A stretch of 64,000 nucleotides of DNA from Antedon mediterranea (Eukaryota > Echinodermata > Crinoidea > Comatulida > Antedonidae), in assembly GCF_964355755.1 (NCBI RefSeq), contig NC_092674.1, positions 10,423,001-10,487,000 on the forward strand, read 5' to 3'. The notes beneath the pieces are model-generated. The model was not told the DNA's origin. It saw only the letters and a list, made by a program, of their open reading frames with translations, and made no database searches. A program made the translations under genes and the position numbers. Positions 54,001-63,109 of this stretch are shown piece by piece; position 1 is the stretch's first letter; the number at the start of each line of letters is the position of its first letter.

Positions 54001-57000
54001 GGCTGGACATAAATGAATGAAGGCCATTTTACATCTACACTTTTAAAAAAAAATTCTAATTGTGAATGTTCAAATTTAAAGAATTTCAATTTCACTTTGT
54101 TCCACTTTTTCTCTATTTATACCAATCTAGTAGATGTTTGAGAATTTAGGACTTTTTAACTTTTGACCAATCAGATCTTGTACTGAGCATTCTAATAATC
54201 CACATTTATCAGGCATGCATAGTTTGTTTTAAACTATTATGACAGAAAAATGGAGGAATTTATTCCCACAGAATTTGTTCCCAAGTACATGATATCTGTA
54301 GATGGTGCAATCAAGATTTAGTTATGATCTGAACATGAAGTGCTGTTATGGATGATTAGCTCGACACCAACCATCCATGGAGAAACAAACCATGCTCTAT
54401 GAGCCACAAACGTGACAACATTTTGAAGAAAAAAATATCTGACTCAAAATTAATCAGAACAAATGCAAATGTAAACTTTGGTCTTCATTCATTTAAGCCT
54501 CGTTAAATAAGTCCGAAAGTTGAATAACAAGATAGCAAATGAATGTTGTTTCTCTGCAGAAAGCAGAACATTCTTTCCTCATATGATGAGGACATATATG
54601 TTGAATTATTCACAGTTTCAGAAAAACATTAATTTTATCAAAAACATTCACAAAGCACATAAAAACTACTGTTTAAACAAAAAAAAAACCTTGTTTATAT
54701 AACTTTATGTTTAACTTCAAATTCCTTATTTGTATTTGAATATGCAATAAATGCAAGGCTGTTTTATTCCGAACGTATCTAATGATGGACTAGCTTTATT
54801 ATATTATTACATACAAATAAATGTTAAAATAAATTCAAACATTCTACTAAAGCATCAAAATAAAAGCAAATAATCAAATAATAATAATGATAATACAAGT
54901 TAAATTTGTGTAATGTCATGTAATTTACATCTATCTTAAAACTTATTTAATTTATTTCTTTATTATACTGGGTGACATCTTCAGTACAACACCACATTCA
55001 ACAGATGATCCCCTACTCTCTTTTGAATAGTATGTACCCAGTGACTTGCTATGAGTGTGCACTGGCTAAAACCGAGTGGATCCTGAACAGGACTAGTGGA
55101 AGAAAAACAAGCATTAAAATATGCTGAAAAAGGCTAAAAACACCAGAGGCCTCCAGCGTTGGAATGGAAAGCTACTTAGGGTCCCTAAACCTTGAGTCTC
55201 TGCATTATGCCACTGAGCACACCAAGTTCATGCAATATATGAGACCAACAGCTTTAAGTTCTATCAGAAAGACGAGTTTGAGAGTAAAGTATCATGTCTA
55301 AAGTATACAAGCAATATGGCACAGACATGTTTGAACCTAAACATCTCATATTCTAATCAGATATCCCTCCATTACGCCATATCTTGCTATCTCTACTTTG
55401 AAAATTATAAACAACACATACTGCCTACCAATAATGAATGAATTGATCCATCTATATGAATTTAACTTGATTTAAGAATTATAAAAATCATTACAATGTG
55501 TAATCGGATTCTTAATCAATTGGGCCTTAGGCAAAAGCCTACTTTAATGTTGAACTTGCAAAAGCATTACCTAAGAATATCATATAGTACAAAAAAAATG
55601 TCTGTTAGGATGGGCAACGGATACAGCAGGGAAACCCTTTACAGTTTTTTAGGCAAGCAATTTTTAGGTACAAAATACAAAGTTCGTTCCTTGACCTCAT
55701 ACCTATCTGTGTTTTCAATTTCGTAAGATCTGGCAATAACTTTTTAGCAATCCTGCTAACAAACAAACAGACACACGCGTTGCGATCGACTACAGATGGC
55801 GGATGTAATAAAGTACAAACTCTTTGTCAATTCAACAACTTTAGATTTACACAATGTTGGAGCCAAAGAATGCAATACATAGCTATGATGGTCTACTTTC
55901 CTAACTGTTTAATGAATAGGTGTCATATTGTCTAATGATTCAAATATTATCTAATATCATTTTTAGGTAAATATTAAGTAGTTTCATACAAACTTCAATG
56001 TGTATTGAGCTACAGTTTACTACTACTGTTACTACTAATACTATTCAATTCTGGTTCCTTTTCATTTTGAGATATTACTGTACAACAAAAAGAGTAGTAC
56101 TATGTGTTTTGGTTTGGCAAACAATGTGTTTCCTGCTGAAATAACATTTCCAGATCATGTGACTGTAGATATGTCTTTGAGTGGATTCCTTGAATGTTCT
56201 TTAACATTAACTTCTGATGAATCTATTACTCCACATGGCATACGTTGGACTAAAAATGACAACATTGAAATTCCTGTGATTGAAGTGATTCTGTCACAAA
56301 TGGTGACACTACAAAGTATGCACTAGCTGGATTATCTGTTACTCAAAATGTTTCAATAACACAAACATTGGTACCAATGTACTTATTATTTTAAATGGCC
56401 AAGAGACTAATGTCAAAGCCTCTACAAGACTGTACATAACAAATTATGTGTTCTAACCCAGAGAGAACGATTGTGTTGCCTGATGACATAATAATAATAA
56501 TAACATTGCGATGCAATTCAGACCCTGCAGATTCACTAATAGAAATGACGTGTTCAGTAGATGGAAATACCTTTTAACTAACAGTCAAAATGCAAACAAT
56601 TCTTTAAGGCTGAACTATGTACTAACAGTTCCTAATACAGAAGGTATCTTATATATGTCAGACTTCAAATACATTAGGTAATGTTCAGGCTTGTATGATA
56701 AACTTATTTGTTAAAAGTCCTTTAAATCCTTTGATAATGCAAAACTTAATGAACTTAATTTGTACAGTTGCCACAAGTACTCAACAAGCAAGCAAATCAA
56801 TTACAGTAACGGTATCAACCCCAGCTACAATTTTAGTACAGACTACACCTATAGACTTGCCCACAACGACAGCACCTACAGGTTTGCCTACAACATCTAC
56901 AGGCGTGTTAATGACGACAACTCCTACAAACTTGCCTACAACATCTACAGGCTTAAACCAGACAAAAACCAAAAGCTTGCCTACAACATCTACAGGCTTG

Positions 57001-60000
57001 TTAACAACGACAACCCCTACAAGCTTGCCTACAACATCTACAGGCTTGCCCACAACGACAACAGCTACAGGCTTGTTAACAACGACAACACCTACAGGCT
57101 TGCCTACAACATCTACAGGTTTATACCCGACAAAAACCAAAAGCTTGCCCTCTGTGACACCTATAACACAAATATCAAGCAAGCTATTAGAACAACTGAA
57201 ATAGTGCCTAAAATCACCAGCGTAGAGCAAAACAAGATAACATCAAGTAAATCATTGACTGATACATTGATTATAATACTCATCGTGCTCTGTGGTTCAA
57301 TTCTATTATTGCTCATCAGTCAACTTTTCGTCTTTAAATGGTTAAAAATGTGAATTATTCTAATAATTATAGCGGCCCGCTATAAATCCCAAAATGCATT
57401 GCGTGCGGATTGATATTTCTGTTTTTCTTCTGTAATTCACCCACTTTTCGATCGATCGTGAGGCCAAAACAACTGGAAGACTCGTAACTTTTCAGCGAAA
57501 ATACCGGGTTTTCCCCAATTTGTATCAACGGAGTCTGGCAAAAATAGAAAGACAATTAATGCAGCAACTATACAACATCAGGCTAGGTATATAGCTAGCG
57601 TACAATGTTCGTACGTTACCGATGTTTACCAGCTAGGCCTACAAAACAAAGCCTATCTAGACTATAAGGCCTAAAGACCGTCCACGAGAGGTCAGTCGCC
57701 GCGAGCTACTTAGGTAGTGCATTGTTTCTCACTTTTTATCATAATATACCATAAAACGTACATTTAAGACAAGGAATGACCTGGTTTATTGTTTTGAAGT
57801 AATATATATGTATTATTTTTACAAAACGTCACAAATTGTAGGGAAGGTGTCTTTTAGTTATGAATACCATATGGTAACTATAATGTTTTGAAAAATGTTC
57901 TGGATGTCGTATAAAAACATAGACTTATATTGTACACTATAGGCTTACACAAAATGAGAACATGGTCCACCATTAGGACAATACCAGGCCAAACCCATGC
58001 TGCAATGCAATGAGCCGGTTACGATGTTCACTCCTTAACTCATCGGCTATGATGTAAATATATTAAAACATGTTGCCATACAAATTCAACAGTGAAAATT
58101 GTAATCACACATGGGGAATCTCCTATCTATTGTTATCTAAAATTATATCTATATTTTAAAAACTTTAATGTGTTTGTTTGAAATAAAATAGAATCAGAAA
58201 AGAAAATTCATGAATTAAGCCTATCACTGACATTTAGACTTTTTTTGTGCAAATGCATAATTTGAACACAAGCGCTATTCCTAGCTTTACTCTACCGCAA
58301 ACACACTTACTGGATAAAATTCCTTCTATGCTTTTTACACTTTAATGCTAGCATGATTTATTGTCATCTTGAAATGTGCAAAACATTTGAAATGAATATT
58401 TTGACAGAATCCAACCATAAATAAAGTTAAAGAATAGAAGAAAGAAGGTTACAGATTCAATGTGGGTGTGTTATTCTAAAAATGTAAATATAACACAAAG
58501 TTATGCAAGCAGTCAATTTTAGAAAGAAATAGATCTAAAAATGAATGGCTGTAAATAACTTATCACGAAAATTACAGGCTGCAAAATAATTTGATTTGCG
58601 AAATTAAATTGAATTAGCTTCAAAAATAAGGTTTGAGGATTTATATTATAATAAAAAATGTTTTCATGTCATAAATGAATTCTCTAAATGGTAACTAACT
58701 AAGTTGATGTGAATACAATATGTCATTCTTATGTAGCCTAATATATTGTTCTTAGTTTTAAAATGAATATCAAATGAATGATTGAAATCAACTGAATTAA
58801 ATTAAAAAATATAAATGATATGAGAAAATAGTAACAAAAATAACATTTTTGTAAACAAATCATGTGATACCGGTTGATATATCAATGTAGTAATACTGTT
58901 AATGTTTTATTTATAGTAAAAAAAATTAAACATATGTTGACAAAATGCTGACAATAACAAAACAACACTGCTAAAAACAAACTCTTCCGACCGCAAACTT
59001 CCTATTTTCCAAGCACAAACACAGGCAACTATTATAAATTATTCACAAAACCACAAACACACACATAAATATGAAGCAAATTGTTTTGCATGCATTATTG
59101 AGATGATTCCTTACCGTCCGTTATCTCTACCGACGCCCCAAACACGGATACTGCATACATGTTGTTGGTTGAGCACCGTGTGGTCCGTCGTGTCCAACAA
59201 CTTTAAGTGTTCATCTTCTAAAATCATGTCCATGTCTTTGCCCTGTGTAATCGAATAAACACACAATTTAAAAAAAATAATTAATAATTAATAGACGAAT
59301 AAAAGTAAGAATATAATTTCAATTAAGTTTTCTGCTATAAATTTAAATTAATAATTATAATCGATCTTTTCATGAACATTGAAGTGTAAATGGATGACCC
59401 AATTTATTTTTACACTATTATACCAAACAGAACTTATATAATATAATATTATTATTTTGCATATATTATAGAAAAGTTTCTGATTTCGATTCTCCATTGG
59501 GACTCCTATAAGGGGACACTTTTCCATTAAATAAACAATAAGGTAATATTAAATATAACACTTCAGACAATCCCTTTCATGATGGGATGATGTCCCCTAT
59601 AAGGAGCCACTTTATTCAGGCCCAAATTTGTCCCCTAGGGGTTGTACTACATTATTGCCTATGGCACCAGCGACTACAGTATTATTATTCACTTTTATTT
59701 CAAATATCAAAAAATTGACCAAAATTACAACTCGTGGCTAAGAGCCAAATTGCGTGTAAAATACATGTCATATCAAAAATATAAATATATATAAAAAATA
59801 TGAAAACAAAAAAAACAACAAAGAAGGGGAGAGCAGTCGCAAACTAGCAGGGGAGAAAATTAAGAATTCAGTAATTTGATGAAGTAGGGTATAGGGCTAT
59901 TGGTAAATCTGGATGTTTTAGACGCTAGCTGGGTAATTTTGTTTTTATTTCTTAAATTCCTACCATGACAGCTATGTCTGGTCGGTGGGATTAAATCAGC

Positions 60001-63000
60001 TGTTTGTTTAATTTTGGGGAGATACTCAGCGAACTTGCGACAATGCTCCACCCTTCTTTGAGCCAAAGTCTCTAATTTAAGAAATTCAAGGGCACCAGAG
60101 TAAGAAAAGTAATCATTGCCTAACATTATACGGCAAGCCCTCTTTTGAACATTTTCAATACAATCGCTTAATCTACTAGACAGGCCAGAATGCCAAACAA
60201 CATCAGCATACTCAACAACTGGTCTAATGTAACCACAAAAGGTCAATTTAAGCTCTTCAATGTTAAAACCAAATCGTTTTAGTGATCGTAAAAAGAAAAG
60301 TTTCCTGGAAGCTTTAGTGATGATGGAATCAATATGACAGTCCCATTTAAGGTTGTCTTGAAAAAAAACTCCCAGGATCTTGGCTTTATTAACATATTGG
60401 AGCTTATCAGTTCCCAAGTGTATGTCAACGTGTGAAGGTTGGGTAGAACTGAAACACACCTTAAGGGCCTGACATTTTTTGGGGTTAAGCACTAAACAGT
60501 TGTCGTTACACCAGCGGAAAAAAGAATTAAGATCATCTTGTAAAAAACCAGGCAATGAGAGCTTACGATTTTCACAAAATGTAAGATCATCTACATATTT
60601 CAGATACTTAGTTTTAGCATTTGTACCAGCATCGTTGATCATGATCTGGAAACATAAAGGGCCTAACTTGGTTCCCTGTGGGACACCAGCTTTTAAGTAA
60701 GAGTAATTAGATAAGGTACCATTATATTTGACACACTGCATACGCATAAAAAGAAAATCACACAACCATGGTACCAAAGCCCCCCTGACACCAATATCAA
60801 TGATCTTATTAACAAGGATGGTATGGTCGATAAGATCAAAGGCCTTGGAGAAATCAGTAAGAACCATGGTACCAACATTGTGCTTATTCTCAGCACCTTG
60901 ACAGAGATAATGCACCAAGTGGGTCAGGTAATGAGCAGTAGACAAACCCTTAACATTTCCAAACTGGTTAACATCGATTTTTGAACTTATATCTTGTAAG
61001 ATCCAGTCAGTGATAAACTCCTCAGCTACTTTGGCAAACACAGAAGTAATGGAGATAGGTCTGAGTTTGTCAATAGTAGGAGGCTGAACCTTGGGCACAG
61101 GGACTACAACTGCCTTTTTCCACTGAGAAGGGACAATGCCTTCAGAAAAAGAACAGTTGAGTATATCACAAAGTGGTTCACAAAACTCCATGGCAAATAA
61201 TTTAACAATTTTGGGTGGGACCAAATCTGGTCCGCAGGCCTTGTTTTCTTTAATAGTACAAGGCAATTGGTGTGATAGCTTCCATGACTACACCTTCATC
61301 ACAAATACTTGATTCACACACATAGACCTTTCCCATTATTTTGAATTTCAACTTTGAATTTCAACTAAAATGAAATCTTTTCGATAGATTTTAATTAAGT
61401 CCTACAGAAAAAAAAACGATAATTTGAATATTCCAATTATTTAAAAAATGATTCGTTGATCGCTGTGTCTTTTAAAACGGGTCAAAATAATCGCTCTGGA
61501 ATAATTCAACAATAAAGATAAATGTCATTAGGTAAATTTCAAATTGGTTGGCCAAGCTTCGTCTAAATTAGTTTCTCTGGACATACTAATAAGTGGCGAC
61601 AAACACAAGTATGGTGGTGTCTACGTTAATCACAACATCAAGAACCCTCAAATCAACGAAGCATTATCTCAAGATATTAAATATCGCACGCACGACTCTT
61701 TGTCTAGACGATAGTTAATAAATGCTTGCAAAAGAGCATCAACAGCCTCACGGCAAATATCTCTGTTTCAAACCTGTAGTCCTTTTTTGTTTTATTACAC
61801 CGTTTCTTCATCTGTGAGACGTGATATGTTGCATGTATGTTTATGTTAAGTTTTAAGATTCAATATTTAATTGAAAATGATATTTTAGTTGGTAAGTCCT
61901 GCGGTATTTACAATATTGATTCTTCCGATTGCTATTTAAACAAACCATTCAAACCATGGCGATTCAAAAAAGATATTACAAAAATACTTTTTAGATGTCT
62001 TAAAAATAAAAAAAACTAGTGTTTTGGTGATTCATTTTCTGTAGAATTAGACAAATTAGATACAGGTACTGTAGTCTTTAAGAACAGAACATATAGCAGG
62101 CTGTACTATAAATTTCTGATCCTGAATATAACTTTACTGGGCAGAAGCAGGTCTTCTGTAAGGTCTGCCCAATCAGCAGTATATTTATCTTATCTAATTA
62201 TTTATTTGGTCTACGGTATTTCAGTATACATAACAAAAAAAACTGAAATTTATTCAACCAAAACAAAAATTTAATATAAAGAATTTTCTTGTCTTCAATG
62301 TATTATTTGTGTCTTATCTTTTAGTATACTATTTTAAAAACATATTAAATATTTTTATTATATATTATGCATTCTGGATTTGTCTTGTTGAACAACTTAT
62401 GAAACAGGTTTTCCGGCAGAGTTAAGCACATACTAACCTCGCCCCAAATTCCTGCACTGTCTCTAATATCGTTCTTGCGGTATGACAGTTGACGGATACA
62501 GTTGTTAACAGCTAGGCTGCTCTTTCCAGGTGACAGATCAGAATCGTTCATTTCCACCCAACCTAGCGATCGTACATGGAATTTTATTGGCTGAAAGAAA
62601 AAGCCATAAGGTACAGTATCACCTTACCGACTACAACAATATTTATTTGCTTAATTTTTATAATCATTGTTGAGTTCAGTCAAATCAATGTTTATGTGTC
62701 GACGGCAGTGGAATTAATTAACACATGGCAACTGTACAATTCTGACACTCTCATTTGCGTCACGAAAATATTGGATTCTATTTATAACCTGTGAAAACAT
62801 TAATATTTATTTCATTGAGAAAATTTTAAAATCCAAAACATTATAATATTATAACATAGGTTACAGTAAAAGCATTAAAACGATCAGAGTATTTAGCAAA
62901 TTTCTTGAAGAGACTTCATTTTTTATTAATATATTTTTTTTTAAATAATAACTTACCTCACGTCCTGGCTTCTTTTCCTCTTGCTCTTGGTCTGAATCCG

Positions 63001-63109
63001 CATCTCCAGCATTTAGTGAAGCATATCGAAGTGCGGACTCTTGGAAAGCTCGGATGTGCTGCTCTGGGTCAGAGTTGATACCTCCACCTGGCTCAGATGC
63101 ATGTGAAAG
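38942..63109 (-). CDS. APBB2: Fe65/APBB-family adaptor gene (9 exons, 5' end outside window)
   Basis: Amyloid precursor protein-binding family B (Fe65), a cytoplasmic and nuclear adaptor. Exons in transcription order: 62957-63109, 62438-62590, 59115-59242, 46646-46869, 44006-44089, 42729-42841, 40282-40458, 39823-39885, 38942-39034. Phases agree throughout; 395 residues plus stop. Visible layout: acidic linker (1-51), PTB1 (about 52-195), linker, PTB2 (about 222-352; binds the NPTY tail of APP-type proteins in the family), short basic tail. The WW domain expected upstream is not in the window. PTB1 landmarks are [21 protein letters not shown]-like sequence and [21 protein letters not shown]2 landmarks are [20 protein letters not shown] and [10 protein letters not shown]. 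The symbol is chosen for vertebrate synteny; a single pro-ortholog of APBB1/2/3 is equally possible. Confidence 0.92.
39035..39822 (-). other. APBB last intron
   Basis: 788 bp. No repeat or exon recognised. Confidence 0.5.
39823..39885 (-). CDS. APBB2: APBB exon (63 nt, end of PTB2)
   Basis: Acceptor poly-T tttag|TTG, donor AAG|GTATGT, phase 0 on both sides. Encodes [20 protein letters not shown] plus K, ending the PTB2 helix. Confidence 0.93.
40282..40458 (-). CDS. APBB2: APBB exon (PTB2 core)
   Basis: 59 codons, phase 0 at both ends. Acceptor tatattttgcag|ACC, donor AAG|GTTTGT. Encodes [35 protein letters not shown] and [10 protein letters not shown]. The C-terminal PTB2 helix starts here. 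Confidence 0.94.
40500..40837. mobile_element. TTAA-flanked MITE family A, copy 3
   Basis: Ends AGATGTATTGTC and GGACAATACATCT; TTAA at 40496-40499 and 40838-40841. The interior closely follows the copy at 21143-21478. Begins about 40 bases upstream (transcript sense) of a PTB2 exon. Its right TTAA abuts the A-rich tail of a LINE. Confidence 0.88.
40842..42444 (-). mobile_element. 5'-truncated non-LTR retrotransposon (LINE) in APBB intron
   Basis: Minus-strand RT fragment (41383-42444) with 3' UTR and a terminal (AATAAA)-like tail at 40842-40890. Same orientation as the host gene. The 5' part (endonuclease, RT fingers) is missing; the break at about 42450 adjoins a SINE head. Confidence 0.8.
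41383..42444 (-). pseudogene. LINE reverse transcriptase fragment, about 350 aa
   Basis: Non-LTR RT palm and thumb: [38 protein letters not shown], catalytic FVDD in place of the usual Y/F-x-DD, then [29 protein letters not shown] and a C-terminal domain ending VIGLLNNE. The frame is open for 353 codons, but the N-terminus is cut before the first RT motifs, so the protein is incomplete. Jockey/CR1-like by eye; clade not assigned. About as diverged from the copy at 59860-61266 as separate families would be. Confidence 0.85.
42455..42620 (-). repeat. tRNA-derived SINE head
   Basis: Minus strand: A-box-like TGGCTTGGTGGTTATGATGC and B box GGGTTCGAGTCG, 35-40 nt apart. Directly adjoins the truncated LINE start. 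Confidence 0.65.
42729..42841 (-). CDS. APBB2: APBB exon (PTB2)
   Basis: Acceptor gttttttag|GT, donor AAG|GTGAGT. Encodes [20 protein letters not shown], then [17 protein letters not shown], matching 'GVDVINGALESVL...' in vertebrate Fe65. Confidence 0.9.
42842..44005 (-). other. APBB intron within PTB2
   Basis: 1.16 kb. Short frames on both strands (43464-43667 and 43529-43810) overlap each other and have no recognised homology. 43910-43990 carries a partial GTTCCCACT MITE end. Confidence 0.45.
44006..44089 (-). CDS. APBB2: APBB exon (start of PTB2)
   Basis: 84 nt, acceptor cttaacag|TT, donor AGAG|GTATGT. Encodes [20 protein letters not shown] and CTPVANAR, the first strand of PTB2 with the YLG motif of the family. 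Confidence 0.9.
44970..45110. repeat. 'AGGGGACAC' family repeat copy
   Basis: GGGAGACACCTCTACTATTA, AGGGGACATACTTTG, AAAGGGGAACATGG. Single diverged copy in an APBB intron. Confidence 0.7.
45345..46580. repeat. Expanded 'CCTATTAAGGGGACATT' array, split by a MITE
   Basis: 45345-45463 and 46098-46580 consist of short degenerate units (CCTATTAAGGGGACATT, ATTCAGGGGACACTC) about 18-24 bp long, apparently a secondary expansion inside the dispersed repeat. Interrupted at a TTAA by the MITE 45468-46093. Ends within 70 bases of an APBB exon donor. Confidence 0.88.
45468..46093 (+). mobile_element. TTAA-flanked MITE family B, copy 2 (intact)
   Basis: Ends AGCCCCATTCCCTA and TAGGGAAGGGGTCT with TTAA at 45464-45467 and 46094-46097. 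626 bp, no coding capacity. The reference copy for those at 763-1312 and 57325-57853. Confidence 0.9.
46646..46869 (-). CDS. APBB2: APBB exon (end of PTB1 and linker)
   Basis: Acceptor ttatttcag|G, donor AAAG|GTCAGG. Encodes [40 protein letters not shown] and a PTB1-PTB2 linker rich in Ser/Pro/Thr ([11 protein letters not shown]). Confidence 0.94.
47140..47370. repeat. 'AGGGGACAC' family repeat copy
   Basis: CAGGGGACACACTTATTTAG, CTCCTATTAAGGGAATAC and ...CCTGAAGGTGTACCCCTAAA, i.e. both halves of the family unit. Confidence 0.75.
48187..49060. mobile_element. MITE-like element with AGGGCCTGTTTCTAT ends
   Basis: Perfect 15-bp TIR: AGGGCCTGTTTCTAT (48187-48201) and its complement (49046-49060). 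GC-richer interior with AACCGGTTT words on both sides. Target duplication unclear (TAA left, TAT right). The plus-strand frame 48609-48971 has no transposase similarity. Confidence 0.75.
49355..49381. repeat. Perfect 27-bp palindrome
   Basis: 12-bp arms CCAGGGAGGTAT / ATACCTCCCTGG with a TTT loop, flanked by GCTTGA direct words. Core GGAGGTAT as at 29906-29945. Confidence 0.8.
50905..51250 (+). repeat. Two diverged direct copies of a 90-bp block ending TATGGTAAGT
   Basis: Blocks about 50908-51000 and 51155-51247 share ATTTAAAAT, GATGAATTCATT and CATATCTATGGTAAGT. Each ends in a consensus-like plus-strand splice donor. Short frames (VDEFIKYTT / VDEFIIHTR) align, but one has phase 1 and the other phase 0. 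Decayed duplicated exon or plain repeat; function not known. Confidence 0.4.
52161..52330. mobile_element. hAT-like MITE fragment
   Basis: Starts CAGGGGCGGATTCAGG, a typical hAT terminus, and ends near CCCCCTGGATTTTCCCGAG, its eroded inverted partner. Target duplication not clear. Confidence 0.5.
52933..53110. repeat. 'AGGGGACAC' family repeat copy
   Basis: CTCCTATTAAAGGGACATAC, GGACCCAACAAACTGTCCCC, TTGAATAGGGGTTAGCC: a nearly complete single unit. Confidence 0.8.
56100..57350 (+). pseudogene. Decayed intronless copy of an Ig-domain membrane protein
   Basis: Plus strand, antisense to APBB and inside its intron. Three parts in order, in changing frames: a first Ig-like remnant ([30 protein letters not shown], then [17 protein letters not shown] after a shift); a second ([31 protein letters not shown] followed by a stop, then [12 protein letters not shown], ending [18 protein letters not shown]); a Thr-rich stalk of LPTTSTGL units (about 56840-57160); and after another frameshift a transmembrane segment ([20 protein letters not shown]). 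Domains normally on separate exons are contiguous here, suggesting a processed retrocopy. No poly(A) tail remains; the 3' end runs into a MITE. Parent gene not in the window. Confidence 0.7.
57325..57853 (+). mobile_element. TTAA MITE family B, copy 3 (5'-truncated)
   Basis: Matches 45468-46093 from about its position 110 onward (TTCGTCTTTAAATGGTTAAA, GCGGCCCGCTATAAATCCCA) to TAGGGAAGGTGTCT. The left terminus is missing and the copy fuses to the pseudogene. Confidence 0.85.
59115..59242 (-). CDS. APBB2: APBB exon (PTB1 middle)
   Basis: Encodes [20 protein letters not shown] and [12 protein letters not shown], completing Arg with the next exon (donor CG|GTAAGG, phase 2). Acceptor ttacacag|GGC. 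Too fragmented to appear as a long ORF but clearly Fe65. Confidence 0.92.
59490..59650. repeat. 'AGGGGACAC' family repeat copy
   Basis: GGGACTCCTATAAGGGGACA, CCTATAAGGAGCCAC, TTGTCCCCTAGGGGTTGTAC. Adjoins the 3' end of the LINE. Confidence 0.7.
59680..61335 (-). mobile_element. 5'-truncated LINE in APBB intron, sense orientation
   Basis: RT frame 59860-61266, 3' UTR down to about 59680. The coding sense continues 5' to about 61335 in another frame (DEGVVMEAI), implying a single frameshift near 61260. Endonuclease and 5' UTR missing. Confidence 0.8.
59860..61266 (-). pseudogene. LINE reverse transcriptase, about 468 aa, 5'-truncated
   Basis: Non-LTR RT with most core motifs: [83 protein letters not shown], catalytic YVDD ([11 protein letters not shown]), [25 protein letters not shown], then [16 protein letters not shown] and a C-terminal domain ending FIKLLNS. 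No internal stop across 468 codons, so the insertion is fairly young, but the endonuclease is absent and there is a shift near 61260. Jockey/CR1-like by eye. Confidence 0.88.
61340..62437 (-). other. APBB intron remainder
   Basis: No exon or repeat supported. The plus-strand frame 61837-62019 is AT-driven and unrecognised. Confidence 0.5.
62438..62590 (-). CDS. APBB2: APBB exon (start of PTB1)
   Basis: 51 codons, phase 0 at both ends. Acceptor tttctttcag|CCA, donor GAG|GTTAGT. Encodes [20 protein letters not shown], then [20 protein letters not shown] and SAGIWGE. These are almost invariant in Fe65 proteins. Confidence 0.93.
62957..63109 (-). CDS. APBB2: APBB exon (acidic linker before PTB1)
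   Basis: 51 codons, phase 0 at both ends. Acceptor tttttcag|CTT, donor GAG|GTAAGT. Encodes [20 protein letters not shown] and then [12 protein letters not shown], matching the poorly conserved acidic segment between WW and PTB1. The most upstream exon visible. Confidence 0.75.

Larger units (their letters stand above)
46870..59114 (-). other. APBB intron within PTB1 (12.2 kb)
   Basis: Holds an 'AGGGGACAC' copy (47140-47370), a MITE (48187-49060), a hairpin (49355-49381), a duplicated block (50905-51250), a hAT-like fragment (52161-52330), a second 'AGGGGACAC' copy (52933-53110) and the Ig-type pseudogene (56100-57350). 53120-54940 and 57860-59110 are AT-rich with nothing recognised; 54950-55830 has repeat-like text without a clear family. 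Confidence 0.6.

Noticed and set aside
56781-57230. Minus-strand ORF of about 149 codons rich in [10 protein letters not shown]
   Set aside because: Antisense shadow of the Thr-rich stalk repeats.
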